Origin: Paraflavitalea devenefica
GTDB taxonomy: Bacteria; Bacteroidota; Bacteroidia; Chitinophagales; Chitinophagaceae
Assembly (NCBI RefSeq): GCF_011759375.1
Contig: NZ_JAARML010000006.1
Coordinates: forward strand, 248,001-312,000
Reading direction: 5' to 3'
DNA length: 64,000 nt
Shown here: positions 26,117 through 35,347 of the stretch, in pieces
Position numbering within the stretch: position 1 is the stretch's first letter
Layout of the letters: every line of letters begins with the position of its first letter
Program-made: the position numbers and the translations under genes
The notes under the pieces: generated by a model
What the model was told of the DNA's origin: nothing
What the model saw: the letters and a program-made list of their open reading frames with translations, nothing else
The model's database searches: none

Positions 26117-29100
26117 TTAGAATGATGCCTGTAAGGTGAACTGAAAATTGCGGGCAAAGGGATACTCCAACCCACGCTCCTGCTGTACAGTGGAAATGAC
26201 GAACACTTCATTCATATTAAAGCCGGCCCGCAGACGGGAGAATCCCCAGGAGCGTACCCTGGCGATCTTATCCAGGTCGTAAGTAATATTCAGCGAAGCA
26301 AAATTCAACTGGTCATTATCTTCCACGAAGCGGGTGCTGAGCTGCGTAGTGGTTGTATTGGCCACATCCTTAAAAAAGCTGATATCACCGGGTTTGCGCC
26401 ACCTGCCCGTCAGTACGCGCCTGTCTACATTCTGGTACACGTTGGCATTCTCCACTTTGCTCACCAGGGTAGAGTTATACATTTGTCCGCCATACTGGAA
26501 ACGGAAAGACGTATTCACCTGCCAGCCGCCATAGATCAGGTTGAAACCGAAATTGCCGGAAACCTTGGGCAATGCATCGCCCGCCGCAATCTGGTCATTG
26601 GCATTCCAGGTATAAGTAACCGAACCATCCTTTTTCAGGTATACTTCACGACCGGTGGCCGGGTCAATACCAAGGGAGGGCACCGCCCAGATGGCATTCA
26701 TGGATTGCCCTTCCACGAAACGCACGCGCGGCACAGCGGCCGTTTTATTGTCGGCAGCATTATTACTGCTGGTAGCATCCTGCTGTTGATTCCAGGCTTT
26801 AAGTGAGTTGGATATTTCCTTGATGGTATTCTTGTTGTGCGAGGCCAGCACAAACAGTACCAACGAGGCTTTCTTCGCATTATTCGTCCATACCTTGTAA
26901 TCCGCCCGCAGGTCGAAACCCTTATTCTCTGCTTTGCCCAGGTTGGCCTTGTACGTGTCAAAGCCGGCGGAAGGAGGCAGGGTGATATCCGTCACCAGGC
27001 CATCGGTATTACTGATATAATAATCGAAGCGCAGGTTCAGCCGGTTGAACAGGGCGATATCGGTACCAACATTCATATCCTGTTTGCGTTGCCATTGCAG
27101 GGCCGGATTGGCCAGCCCGATGAGTTGGGCCCCGTTGCCGAAGCCGGCATACGCATTTTGCAGGTAATACGAATAAGTGGATTTGCTGATGGAGGAGTTA
27201 AAGTTTTGCGAACCGGTATAACCATTGGTGGCGCGCAGGCGAAGCTGGTTGATCACTTTGGAGTTGGCGAGGAATGCTTCCTTATGCGCATTCCAGCCAA
27301 TACCCGCCGACCAGAACTGTCCCCAGGGATTATCCTTTCCATACAGGGAAGACTGCGTGGCGCGATAAGATACATCAAACAGGTAGCGGTCATCATAAGA
27401 ATAGTTACCAGAGACCAGCCCGCTCATGTCTTTAACAGTACTCTCACTACCGGTGGGCCGTGAGTTCAGCAGGTATTGCAGGCCGAGTGACGGAAAATCG
27501 AGGCGGTCATTGGGGAAACCTTCTACGGTGTTGAAAAGAAAGATACTGCTATTGCTGCTATAATCTCCTCCACCATTGATGGCTATATAATGGAGACCGA
27601 TGTTCCTGGTATAGTTGAGCAACAACCTGCCTGCGTAAACATCTAAGCTACCATCTCCTTTTGTGTACCGGCCTTTGCGTGCTGCGCCGTCACCACTGAA
27701 CTCAGAAGTAGTAAACATAGTATGATCGGCCGGCAGGAAGAGATGGCTTTCCTTCTCCTGTTTGGTCACGCTGAGATTGGCCAGCGCCCGCAGTCCCGGC
27801 AGAATACGCCAGTCAATGCTGAGGTTATTGGTAATATCGAGGTATTTGGAATAGTCCATCACCTTCAGGGTCGAATTATAAGCGGGATTGTATACTGCCT
27901 CGTTGACAATAGCACCACCAGCGCCAGCATTCACACGCGAAAGACTGGTGATCACCTTCAGGATGCGCCCGTTTTCATCCTGGTAAGGGAGATAAGGATT
28001 CATGGCCGCATATTGTGAAAAAGCGCCCCAGGGAGAGTTGTCGGAGCGGTTATTGGCAATCGTCAGTATATTATTGACAGAAACATTCCTGGTGCGGTAA
28101 GTAAGATCAATTGCGCCGGTAAGGGTGGTACGGCCGGAGCCTTTCATCACGCCGGTGACCTTGTTGTACATCAGGTCCACACCATACCGGAAACTCTGGT
28201 CGCCACCTTCAGCCCGGATCGAGTGTCGCTGGCCCCATCCGTTCTGCAGCGGTTTGGAAAGCCAGTCGGTATTCACCCCACTTTGCACCAGGCGCAGGTT
28301 CTCTTCATACCGTTGTTTCAGGATATATTGTGAGTTGCCTACTGTGGCATTGGAATAAATACCGGCCGCCAGTTCCACCTCCAGCTTTTCGGCCGCATTG
28401 GTAAGGTCATAAGAGCTGAGGTCGGGCGCCTGTAACGTAATATTGGTATTATAAGAGAAGCGGAGCTTGCCGGCCTGGGGTCGCATGGTTTCGATCACCA
28501 CTACCCCATTGGCGGCGCGAGAACCATAAATGGCTTTGGAAGCCGCATCTTTCAGTACGTTGATACTCTTCACACGGTACATATCCAGGTCCAATACCTT
28601 TTGGATCGTAGTCTCAAATCCATCGAGGATAAAAAGAGGCGCATTGGGATTGGTAGCATACTCGCCGCGCAGATCAGGTAAGCCCGTTTGGCCACGCAAC
28701 TGGATATTGGGAATGGCATTGGGGTCCGAGCCCAGGTTCATATTGTCAATCACCTGGAAGGCGGGGTCCAGGTTACGCAGGCTTTGCAATACATTCACAC
28801 TGCCCACCTTCAACAGCTCTTCCTGGTTAAAAGTGGTAGTAGCCCCGGTAAAGCTGGAAGCTTTGCGGGTAAACATTCCAGTGACCACGATGTCTTTCAT
28901 GGACTCATTGGTCATTTCCAGCGTAATGCGGTAATATCTTTGTGTGCCGATCACCACTTCACGGGGAGTATAGCCTACATACGTGATCACGAGTGTATTG
29001 CCCGAATTGGCCGTGATGGAAAACTGTCCTTTGTCATTGGTCTTCACGCCCTGCGTCTGCCCTTTCACCACGATGCTGGCGCCCGCAATAGGCTCCTGCG

Positions 29101-29533
29101 TTTTCTCGTCCAGCACCAGGCCCGTGATGGGATCCGGCTGTGGCTCCTCAATAGGTACCGGTGCTTCTATACGCACCGGCTTGTCTTTTACCACAATGAT
29201 CTTACCTACGATATTGTAGGTGAGCGGCTGGTCTTTAAATAACAGGTCCAGCACTTCGGTGAGTGGCTTGTTCTTTACAGTAATGTCCACAGGCTTTGCG
29301 CTGCTGAGTAGTTTGGCTTCTATCCAGAACTGGTAGCCTGTTTGTTCTTTGATGACGGAAAAAATCTTTTCGAGCGGAGCGTTCTTCTCCGATAATGTGA
29401 GGTGTTGTGCAAATCCCTTGGCAGATACGTGAAGCGTTGCTGCCAGGAGAAGGAATGCTGTGATCTTCATGTATAACAGCGTTTTGGTTAACAGCCGGTT
29501 TCCCGCCGGGGAAATGGCATGGCATAAAATCAT
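26117..29533 (-). CDS. SusC/RagA TonB-dependent transporter with STN domain, locus 2
   Basis: 1138 residues. The signal peptide core begins at Met22 (MKITAFLLLAATLHVSAK); the preceding 21 residues form a tail like those of loci 1 and 3, including an SPAGN stretch coded by a hairpin. An STN domain (about 46-100), a CarboxypepD-regulatory-like domain (about 135-210), the plug (about 215-350) and the barrel follow, ending in phenylalanine. As in locus 1, STN indicates signalling to FecR. The SusD partner is immediately downstream. Confidence 0.93.
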   Translation of the reverse strand: MILCHAISPAGNRLLTKTLLYMKITAFLLLAATLHVSAKGFAQHLTLSEKNAPLEKIFSVIKEQTGYQFWIEAKLLSSAKPVDITVKNKPLTEVLDLLFKDQPLTYNIVGKIIVVKDKPVRIEAPVPIEEPQPDPITGLVLDEKTQEPIAGASIVVKGQTQGVKTNDKGQFSITANSGNTLVITYVGYTPREVVIGTQRYYRITLEMTNESMKDIVVTGMFTRKASSFTGATTTFNQEELLKVGSVNVLQSLRNLDPAFQVIDNMNLGSDPNAIPNIQLRGQTGLPDLRGEYATNPNAPLFILDGFETTIQKVLDLDMYRVKSINVLKDAASKAIYGSRAANGVVVIETMRPQAGKLRFSYNTNITLQAPDLSSYDLTNAAEKLEVELAAGIYSNATVGNSQYILKQRYEENLRLVQSGVNTDWLSKPLQNGWGQRHSIRAEGGDQSFRYGVDLMYNKVTGVMKGSGRTTLTGAIDLTYRTRNVSVNNILTIANNRSDNSPWGAFSQYAAMNPYLPYQDENGRILKVITSLSRVNAGAGGAIVNEAVYNPAYNSTLKVMDYSKYLDITNNLSIDWRILPGLRALANLSVTKQEKESHLFLPADHTMFTTSEFSGDGAARKGRYTKGDGSLDVYAGRLLLNYTRNIGLHYIAINGGGDYSSNSSIFLFNTVEGFPNDRLDFPSLGLQYLLNSRPTGSESTVKDMSGLVSGNYSYDDRYLFDVSYRATQSSLYGKDNPWGQFWSAGIGWNAHKEAFLANSKVINQLRLRATNGYTGSQNFNSSISKSTYSYYLQNAYAGFGNGAQLIGLANPALQWQRKQDMNVGTDIALFNRLNLRFDYYISNTDGLVTDITLPPSAGFDTYKANLGKAENKGFDLRADYKVWTNNAKKASLVLFVLASHNKNTIKEISNSLKAWNQQQDATSSNNAADNKTAAVPRVRFVEGQSMNAIWAVPSLGIDPATGREVYLKKDGSVTYTWNANDQIAAGDALPKVSGNFGFNLIYGGWQVNTSFRFQYGGQMYNSTLVSKVENANVYQNVDRRVLTGRWRKPGDISFFKDVANTTTTQLSTRFVEDNDQLNFASLNITYDLDKIARVRSWGFSRLRAGFNMNEVFVISTVQQERGLEYPFARNFQFTLQASF

Positions 29534-29546
29534 AACTTTGTTACGT

Positions 29547-29669
29547 TTTAGGTTGAGAAATGATTCGCCCTGAGCGAAAAGCAGTCATGCCGATAATCCG
29601 GTTTCATTACCGGGATCGGTACTCAGCCTGGACATTCAGCCGTTCCGGGTCGCATCCGGGACGGTTTTT
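29547..29669 (+). ncRNA. Candidate cis-antisense small RNA, locus 2
   Basis: On the plus strand TAACTTTG (29533-29540) matches TAnnTTTG exactly and overlaps the SusC start codon. At 29640-29669 CCGTTCCGG and CCGGGACGG pair (9 pairs, one G-T) around a 7-base loop and are followed by TTTTTATTT. The interval would give an RNA of about 120 bases antisense to the SusC leader. No -33 box is evident. The start is an estimate; the structure parallels loci 1 and 3. Confidence 0.45.
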
Positions 29670-29764
29670 ATTTCCAGTACTGCAATGAACTTCCATTTAA
29701 GGTTATGTACAACTTTATGCAGGCAAGGAACACATCAATATTTAATTCAAAGGAAGGCTTCGGC

Positions 29765-30958
29765 TCACAATATGCGCAGCACCCCGTTTTCCAGGGAGAA
29801 CTTCACGCCGCTCTGTGAAAGGACCGTGAGTATATCGGATAAGTTATTGTCCATTGAAACATTGGAGGTAAACGTCTTCTTCGGAATACCCCGCTCATAT
29901 TTTACTTCTATGTCGTACCACCTGGCCAGTTGCTTCAGGATCGTTTCCAGGTCATCATTCCGGAAACTAAAAGACCGGCTCATCCAGGCGATGGCCTGCT
30001 GTGTACTGGCGCCCGGCACAAGTGCAATACTGCCACCTGCCGTAATACGGGTTTGCTGGCCAGGCTTCATATTCAATGATTGGTCGTTGGCCTTTACCAT
30101 TACAGCGCCTTCCAGCAGGGTGGTCCTGGTATCGGCCTCATCGGTATAGGCTTTCACATTAAAATGCGTACCGGTCACTTCAATGCTCTTGCCCCCGGGC
30201 AACTGCACCATGAAAGGTTGTTGCTTATTGGCGGCCACTTCAAAATAGGCTTCCCCGCTCAGCTCCACCTGCCTCGTATTCCCGGCAAATTGCGTAGGAA
30301 ACCGGATAGAGCTGGCTGCATTCATCCATACCCGGGTGCCATCCGGCAAGGTAAGCCGGAACTGCCTGCCCCGCGGTGTGGTCATCGTATTATAAACAAT
30401 GGCGTCTGCTGCGGCCTTTGCAGGATTGTATTGCAGCTTGCCATCCTCCAGCAATACAGTAGCACCTTGCTGGCTCGCTATAATGCCATTACCCAGGCTA
30501 TCCAGCACTACGGTAGATCCATCGGCCAAAGTGAGCACCGCTCCGTTGGTACCGGGCAATGCATCATGTGTAACAGGTGTTTGTGTAACTGTTTGTTCGG
30601 GTGTACGGTTCTGCCGGCTGAGGTACAAAATACCGCCTGTCAGCAAAGCCAATACACAAGCCGCCGCAGCATACCAGCCTATACGCTTCCACGGACGGGC
30701 GGGCTTTATCACCGGTATTTCAGCTTCAACTGTATTTTGCATGCGGTCTACTGCCACGATACGGTCTACAGCCTGCATCCAGTTGTCGGGCATCTCCACT
30801 TCACCGGTAGCAGGGTACTGTTCTATCAAGACTGCCAACGCTTCTTCGGTAAGCGGTCCTTCTTTTTCCAGCAATTGCATCAACTCCTTCCGTTCCAATT
30901 CGCTCAATGAACGGTTGGCATACAATTGCATCAGATATTCCAGTTGATGAATGCTCAT
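29765..30958 (-). CDS. FecR family anti-sigma factor, locus 2
   Basis: 397 residues: cytoplasmic N-part, membrane helix (about 92-113, WYAAAACVLALLTGGILYL), FecR domain (about 190-290, beginning TPRGRQFRLTLPDGTRVWMN) and a C-terminal DUF4974 domain (about 325-395). It would link the STN domain of the SusC in this locus to the sigma factor 56 bases upstream. Gene order sigma, FecR, SusC, SusD is the standard one. Confidence 0.92.
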   Translation of the reverse strand: MSIHQLEYLMQLYANRSLSELERKELMQLLEKEGPLTEEALAVLIEQYPATGEVEMPDNWMQAVDRIVAVDRMQNTVEAEIPVIKPARPWKRIGWYAAAACVLALLTGGILYLSRQNRTPEQTVTQTPVTHDALPGTNGAVLTLADGSTVVLDSLGNGIIASQQGATVLLEDGKLQYNPAKAAADAIVYNTMTTPRGRQFRLTLPDGTRVWMNAASSIRFPTQFAGNTRQVELSGEAYFEVAANKQQPFMVQLPGGKSIEVTGTHFNVKAYTDEADTRTTLLEGAVMVKANDQSLNMKPGQQTRITAGGSIALVPGASTQQAIAWMSRSFSFRNDDLETILKQLARWYDIEVKYERGIPKKTFTSNVSMDNNLSDILTVLSQSGVKFSLENGVLRIL

Positions 30959-31014
30959 AGAATCTACCCAATTATTATAAGACCCGCCCCCAAAGCAGCA
31001 GTACTAATGGAGCG

Positions 31015-31608
31015 TCAAATTTTTTTAAAAATAAAATAACATAGGCTCAACAACACCCCGAAAGTAAAAGTATACCCCTGCTCCTGCAGGAAGCTGCGCA
31101 CCTCCCGCAAGGCCGCTGTGAGCGTATTTTTTACTGTTTGCGGAGAGAGTTGCAGCCTGTCGGCAATTTCCTGTATCGTAAGGGAATGACTCCTGCTGAG
31201 CGTGAATACCTCCCGGCGCTGCGGGGAAAGTCTTTCCACGCCCTGCTGAATGGTTTTGTTGAGTTCTTTCAATGACAAGGGCTGGGAAGACGGTGTGCTT
31301 GCCACTTCTGTTTGATCGTCAATCATTTCGAGGGGAAATCTTTCCCTGCGCGTGAGTTTATTGTGCAGTACGCGCAGGTATTCGCGGGCGGTGATCTTGG
31401 AAAGCCAGGCTTTCATATGCCTGATCTCCGGCAGCATATCCCTGTTGAGCCATACCCGTAAAAAAACCTGTTGCAGTATTTCATCTGCCTCTGCCTTTTC
31501 GGCTACATGCCTTTGCAGAAAAGGCAGCAACTGCGGGTAATAGAACCGGTAAAACCGGGCAAATGCCTGCTCGTCACCCTCCGCTATCTGCTCAATCAAA
31601 CTATCCAT
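31015..31608 (-). CDS. ECF RNA polymerase sigma factor (FecI-like), locus 2
   Basis: 197 residues from the ATG at 31608; a TTG eight codons upstream also keeps the frame. Region 2 is at about residues 12-80 (ADEILQQVFLRVWLN), region 4 at about 125-180 (IQEIADRLQLSPQTVKNTLTAALREVRSF contains the HTH). It ends in a short hydrophobic tail, common in Bacteroidota ECF sigmas. It should activate the SusC promoter of locus 2 under FecR control. Confidence 0.92.
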   Translation of the reverse strand: MDSLIEQIAEGDEQAFARFYRFYYPQLLPFLQRHVAEKAEADEILQQVFLRVWLNRDMLPEIRHMKAWLSKITAREYLRVLHNKLTRRERFPLEMIDDQTEVASTPSSQPLSLKELNKTIQQGVERLSPQRREVFTLSRSHSLTIQEIADRLQLSPQTVKNTLTAALREVRSFLQEQGYTFTFGVLLSLCYFIFKKI

Positions 31609-31711
31609 TGTATTGGATCCGTCCTGGGGCAATAGCTTTAATCTTTTATAGTGGCGTAAAGTATATCAAAATCAGCAGATTTGTCTACAAAAAAGCATTA
31701 CAGCCTATCTT

Positions 31712-31748
31712 ATTTAATAAAAATGGCTGCCTCTTTTTTGAGACAGCC
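31712..31748 (-). terminator. Intrinsic terminator after the PL7-like gene
   Basis: GGCTGCCTC and GAGACAGCC pair over 9 positions with one mismatch, around a loop of six T (31725-31748). On the minus strand the stem is followed by ATTTTTATTAAATAA. It lies 64 bases after the stop of the lyase-like gene and insulates locus 2 from it. Confidence 0.72.
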
Positions 31749-31811
31749 TCTGCCAGCCTATAAAAAATACTGTTTAAATTCCGGGCGCCATAAGATACTA
31801 CCGGTTGACGG

Positions 31812-32564
31812 TTATTGCCCAACAGGACCGTTCTTCCAGTACTTCACATTCTTCCAGCGGGTTTCGGAACGGGAACCGGATATATTATACACACCGCATT
31901 TGAAATAATGGGTGGCATTGCCACGGTCTGCATAATTACCTTTCAGTACATTGTTCAGGTAAACATAGATCCTGCCGTTGTCAGCATCATGCTGCACATT
32001 CACGTGTATCCATTTATTATAAGCGCTCGTCATCAACGTTTCATTATCGTAACGTTTGATGGTGCCGCTGCTGGCTGAATGGATCTTAAGCATGATGGCT
32101 GTGGCATTGGTGGAGCCCCCGAATACCTGCATGATGTCCGTTCCGGCAGAACCTGAAACAATATATACATCACCTTCAAACTGGTGCCTTCCGGAAGTAT
32201 AATTATTGTTCATACGCAATTCGGAACGGGGCCCGGTAGAGCAACCTTCATACTGACAGGCATCATTCGGGTAGATCCAAAAACGATGCTCCCCTCCTGA
32301 GTAACTGTAACGGCTGGATTGGGAAAGGTTCCAGGGCGTTTGTATGCCGTACGTATAAGATGTTTGCGTCCATCCGGCCGTTGGATTAGCGGCCGCAATA
32401 CTGATGTCGTCAGTTTGAATCTCCAAAGCAGTCAGGTTGCTTTCGGCTGGTTGGTTGGCAGTTTTCCTGCAACCGCCCAATAAAAGTGCAGCAAATATAA
32501 AAGCGCCTATCACTCCTTTTTGAAGCAAAGCGCTTACATTGGGTTTTGATGATGAGATGTTCAT
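31812..32564 (-). CDS. PL7-like polysaccharide lyase-fold lipoprotein
   Basis: 250 residues from the ATG at 32564 (which follows the frame's earlier, less likely start at 32633). A lipobox LGGC with Cys32 makes it a lipoprotein. Three blocks recall alginate lyase family PL7: GPRSELRM (RSELR at 113-117), LKIH (160-162 KIH), and YFKCGVY (220-226). PL7 enzymes normally have Q in QIH/QVH and a final Q in YFKAGxYxQ; here Lys160 and Ile228 stand there. A jelly-roll lyase acting on a uronic-acid polysaccharide is plausible, as is a related non-alginate family. It lies after the HTCS locus, behind a terminator. Confidence 0.6.
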   Translation of the reverse strand: MNISSSKPNVSALLQKGVIGAFIFAALLLGGCRKTANQPAESNLTALEIQTDDISIAAANPTAGWTQTSYTYGIQTPWNLSQSSRYSYSGGEHRFWIYPNDACQYEGCSTGPRSELRMNNNYTSGRHQFEGDVYIVSGSAGTDIMQVFGGSTNATAIMLKIHSASSGTIKRYDNETLMTSAYNKWIHVNVQHDADNGRIYVYLNNVLKGNYADRGNATHYFKCGVYNISGSRSETRWKNVKYWKNGPVGQ

Positions 32565-32761
32565 TTGGCAAGTTTTAATGATTAATTGATGGATCCTGTA
32601 ATGAGGGCAATAGCTGATAAAGCAAGACACCATAAAGCCTGGCGCCCGGTGGTGTCCTGCAGGAATAGCAGTATTTATAACGGATACATCAAAGTTTAAG
32701 AACTATACCAATCAAAAGGATCTGCATTTTGGCATTTTATTCGTTTAAATTACCCGGTTAG

Positions 32762-32797
32762 AAAATAAAAAAGCCGCCTCAGGTTATTTGAGACGGC
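32762..32797 (-). terminator. Intrinsic terminator at the end of the HTCS locus operon
   Basis: GCCGCCTCA and TGAGACGGC (32773-32781 and 32789-32797) form a 9-base stem with one mismatch and a 7-base loop. On the minus strand a TTTTTTATTTTC tail follows. It lies 35 bases after the stop of the DUF5013-type gene, and so separates the SusCD operon from the lyase-like gene. Confidence 0.75.
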
Positions 32798-32831
32798 CTC
32801 GTTATCATAGACGGCTTCTTGCTAACCATCA

Positions 32832-34034
32832 TCAGGGAGTGCCATACAGCCTTACCTTGAACACTTTCATAAAGTTCCCTTCGGCAGCCATACCTGCCTG
32901 TATGCCAACAGCAACCTGGGTAGGGCCCGATAAGGTAAAATTGAGCTTAGTATCCGCATACTTGGCTATCGTCTTATAAACAAGGGCTGCAGCCGGCACA
33001 TTATTAATATCGGGCAGCGCACTGCCGGGTGCTACCGTAACGTATTTAGTACCGCCGTCCGAACAATCGCCGGCAGTAGCAATGAATGTATATTTTCCGG
33101 CAGGTAATGTAAAGCTTTGGTAAATCTTGCCATTGGGTACCGGTGTCATGCCCCACCAGGCTTCAATAGAAAGTGCCACAGATGGCAGCCATCCGCCGGC
33201 ATCCAGCCCGCCTATATCGCCGCCGCCATTCCGCACATCGGCCGTAGTAGTCCAGATGGCCGGAGTACGCCACCTGCCTGTACCGCCATCGGAGTTGGTA
33301 AAATTGATCCCGGCATTAGGGATATAAAGGTCCGTTATATCATACATCACCCCTACTGTTTGCGATGCGCTATAGAAGGTGTCAATAGCAGTAGGGACCG
33401 GCAAATACTGTGTGATGAGGCTGATGGAAGTGCCGCCTTTAAAATTGGGCAGCGTGGTGATCGCCTGGCTAACAGGTACGGATACCGAAGCAGTAGCATT
33501 ACTGGTCGTAGTATAGCTGATTACCGTAGCCTTTGCTCCGGATGTAGTGTCAAAAACATCCCAGGTTACTTCCGCGTTTCCATTGGCCAGCAACTCAGCA
33601 CGGGCCACAGGCCGGTTGCTCAATCCGCTTTCGTATTTAGGACCATAAGCGGTACCGGTAGCATTGACGATCAGGGAGCCATTACCGGTTGCATCAAAGG
33701 TTTGGATCTTAAAGCTGCTTACGCCCTCCGGCACAGTAATAATTTGTTTAAAACTGTCAACGCCTATCCCTTTGTTAATAGGATAAATGGCGGAATCTTT
33801 ACCTTGATTCCAGGTTATTTTACAACTGGTAATTTTAGGGTCGGCCGGCAATAGCCCTGTCAGCTTCACCCGCAGCCTGCCGGAATAAATCTTTACGGAG
33901 TCCATCTTGCCGGTATAGATGGTTTCGCCATTGGCTGTATACTTTTTATAATCATCCCATTTGGAACAGGACACGATGGTTACAGCCAGCACAAACAGGA
34001 TTAAAGCGATATTTATTTTTTTACGCACGTTCAT
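32832..34034 (-). CDS. DUF4998/DUF5013-type surface lipoprotein
   Basis: 400 residues from the ATG at 34034, which begins a clean lipoprotein signal (Cys23, IVSC). The N-part (about 30-230) resembles DUF4998, with YKKYTANGETIYTGKMDSV; the C-part (about 245-400) resembles DUF5013, ending in MKVFKVRLYG. Such proteins occur only in PULs next to SusD and probably bind glycan on the surface. It follows the DUF4959-type gene by 66 bases, and is last in the operon. Confidence 0.75.
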   Translation of the reverse strand: MNVRKKINIALILFVLAVTIVSCSKWDDYKKYTANGETIYTGKMDSVKIYSGRLRVKLTGLLPADPKITSCKITWNQGKDSAIYPINKGIGVDSFKQIITVPEGVSSFKIQTFDATGNGSLIVNATGTAYGPKYESGLSNRPVARAELLANGNAEVTWDVFDTTSGAKATVISYTTTSNATASVSVPVSQAITTLPNFKGGTSISLITQYLPVPTAIDTFYSASQTVGVMYDITDLYIPNAGINFTNSDGGTGRWRTPAIWTTTADVRNGGGDIGGLDAGGWLPSVALSIEAWWGMTPVPNGKIYQSFTLPAGKYTFIATAGDCSDGGTKYVTVAPGSALPDINNVPAAALVYKTIAKYADTKLNFTLSGPTQVAVGIQAGMAAEGNFMKVFKVRLYGTP

Positions 34035-34100
34035 AGTTGTCTTTTTAGGAGTTCGTGAACCTTCGGTTTCATCTGCTGTCATTTTTATCTGGTTCAATAC

Positions 34101-35318
34101 TTAACGGGGATCGCCATATACTCTCAATTCATTGATGCTTTGTGCGGTGCCGCCGGCGAAGTTTTCCAGACAACGGATCCGGAGGTACCTTACTTTGGGC
34201 GCTGCTACATCCATCTCCCAGCTAAATCCGGCGATGGCGGTGGCCCGGTCATCGGCATCATCCGTGCCATAAGGAAGGCCCGAAGGTTTTGTTACGGTAA
34301 ATGATCCGAGAAGCGTCCAGCTATTATCCAATGCACCACTGAGCGATGGATTGGCAGCGCCATAAATTTCGAAACGCTTCATGGTAGTAAGATAATAATA
34401 GCGGTCTCCTTGCGCAGAACCTTCCGGGTAAGGCCGTATCCAGACCCGGCTGATCCTGGCAAGCGCTCCTGTATTAAAGGTAATCATGTGCGGATCGGTG
34501 CTACCGGCTGGCTGGCTGGTGAAACTGGTCCAGGGCCAGCCATACCTGCCATCCCAGATATAGCGCACAGCCGTTTCGCCGTTGTTCCACTGAGGGGCGT
34601 CACCCGGCAGGGTAAACTCAGAGAAATTTGTCTTGGGTAATTCTGTTTCATATATCGGCTTGATCACTTTATATACCGTATCGGTTTTATTGCCCCAGCG
34701 GTCTTTTACAAAAAAGCCAAAGCGGTACTCAATGGTATCGAGGCCACGTACTTTTGACAGGATGCTATCCACATTGGTGAAAACACTTTTATCATTATCT
34801 GCTTCATACTCGTTGAATACATTCGGCTTTGTTACAATAATGGAGATATTGGCTTTGGAAGCATTTTGGGCAGTAAGGTTATAACCGCCAAATGCATTGA
34901 TGACCTGCATATTGCGGAACACCTCCCAGATGGGCGCCACCAGGGGTTTGATCTTGATGGTCACGGGGGCCGACATAACCTCCGACCTGCTCACGGAATA
35001 CAACTTCACTTCATGCTCCAGCGTATCTGCAAAACCTTCTACCACCAAAGTATTATTATAGTAGGAAGCTGTTACAGCATATTCCTTTCCGGTGGTAATC
35101 GTATACACCGCTTTCACGTAGGACAGGATCGAATCTTTGGGCACGGTATAGCTAATCGTTGCATTACCATTGCCGTTCACAACAGTTACACCAGTTACCT
35201 GGGCGGGTACAGTAGGATCGTTGTCCACAGGCTGGTGTGATTCCAGTTGTTTGCCGCACGAGCCAACCACCAGTGCGGTAATGATAAACAGGACAGATAA
35301 TTTTAGTATAAGCTTCAT
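34101..35318 (-). CDS. DUF4959/DUF5126/DUF5000-type surface lipoprotein
   Basis: 405 residues with lipobox Cys21 (VGSC). The arrangement looks like DUF4959 (about 30-125), DUF5126 (about 125-235) and a C-terminal F5/8 type C-like DUF5000 domain (about 245-405, with RISRVWIRPYPE and KVRYLRIRCLENF). The last part is the likely glycan-binding module. It lies 29 bases after the SusD stop and belongs to the same operon. Domain names are by recognition and the borders are rough. Confidence 0.75.
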   Translation of the reverse strand: MKLILKLSVLFIITALVVGSCGKQLESHQPVDNDPTVPAQVTGVTVVNGNGNATISYTVPKDSILSYVKAVYTITTGKEYAVTASYYNNTLVVEGFADTLEHEVKLYSVSRSEVMSAPVTIKIKPLVAPIWEVFRNMQVINAFGGYNLTAQNASKANISIIVTKPNVFNEYEADNDKSVFTNVDSILSKVRGLDTIEYRFGFFVKDRWGNKTDTVYKVIKPIYETELPKTNFSEFTLPGDAPQWNNGETAVRYIWDGRYGWPWTSFTSQPAGSTDPHMITFNTGALARISRVWIRPYPEGSAQGDRYYYLTTMKRFEIYGAANPSLSGALDNSWTLLGSFTVTKPSGLPYGTDDADDRATAIAGFSWEMDVAAPKVRYLRIRCLENFAGGTAQSINELRVYGDPR

Positions 35319-35347
35319 ATATGGCGTTTACATCATTATAAATAGTA

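Noticed and set aside
30080..30910. Open frame of 276 codons opposite FecR of locus 2
   Set aside because: It is a shadow of the FecR gene. It crosses conserved FecR motifs and has no features of its own.
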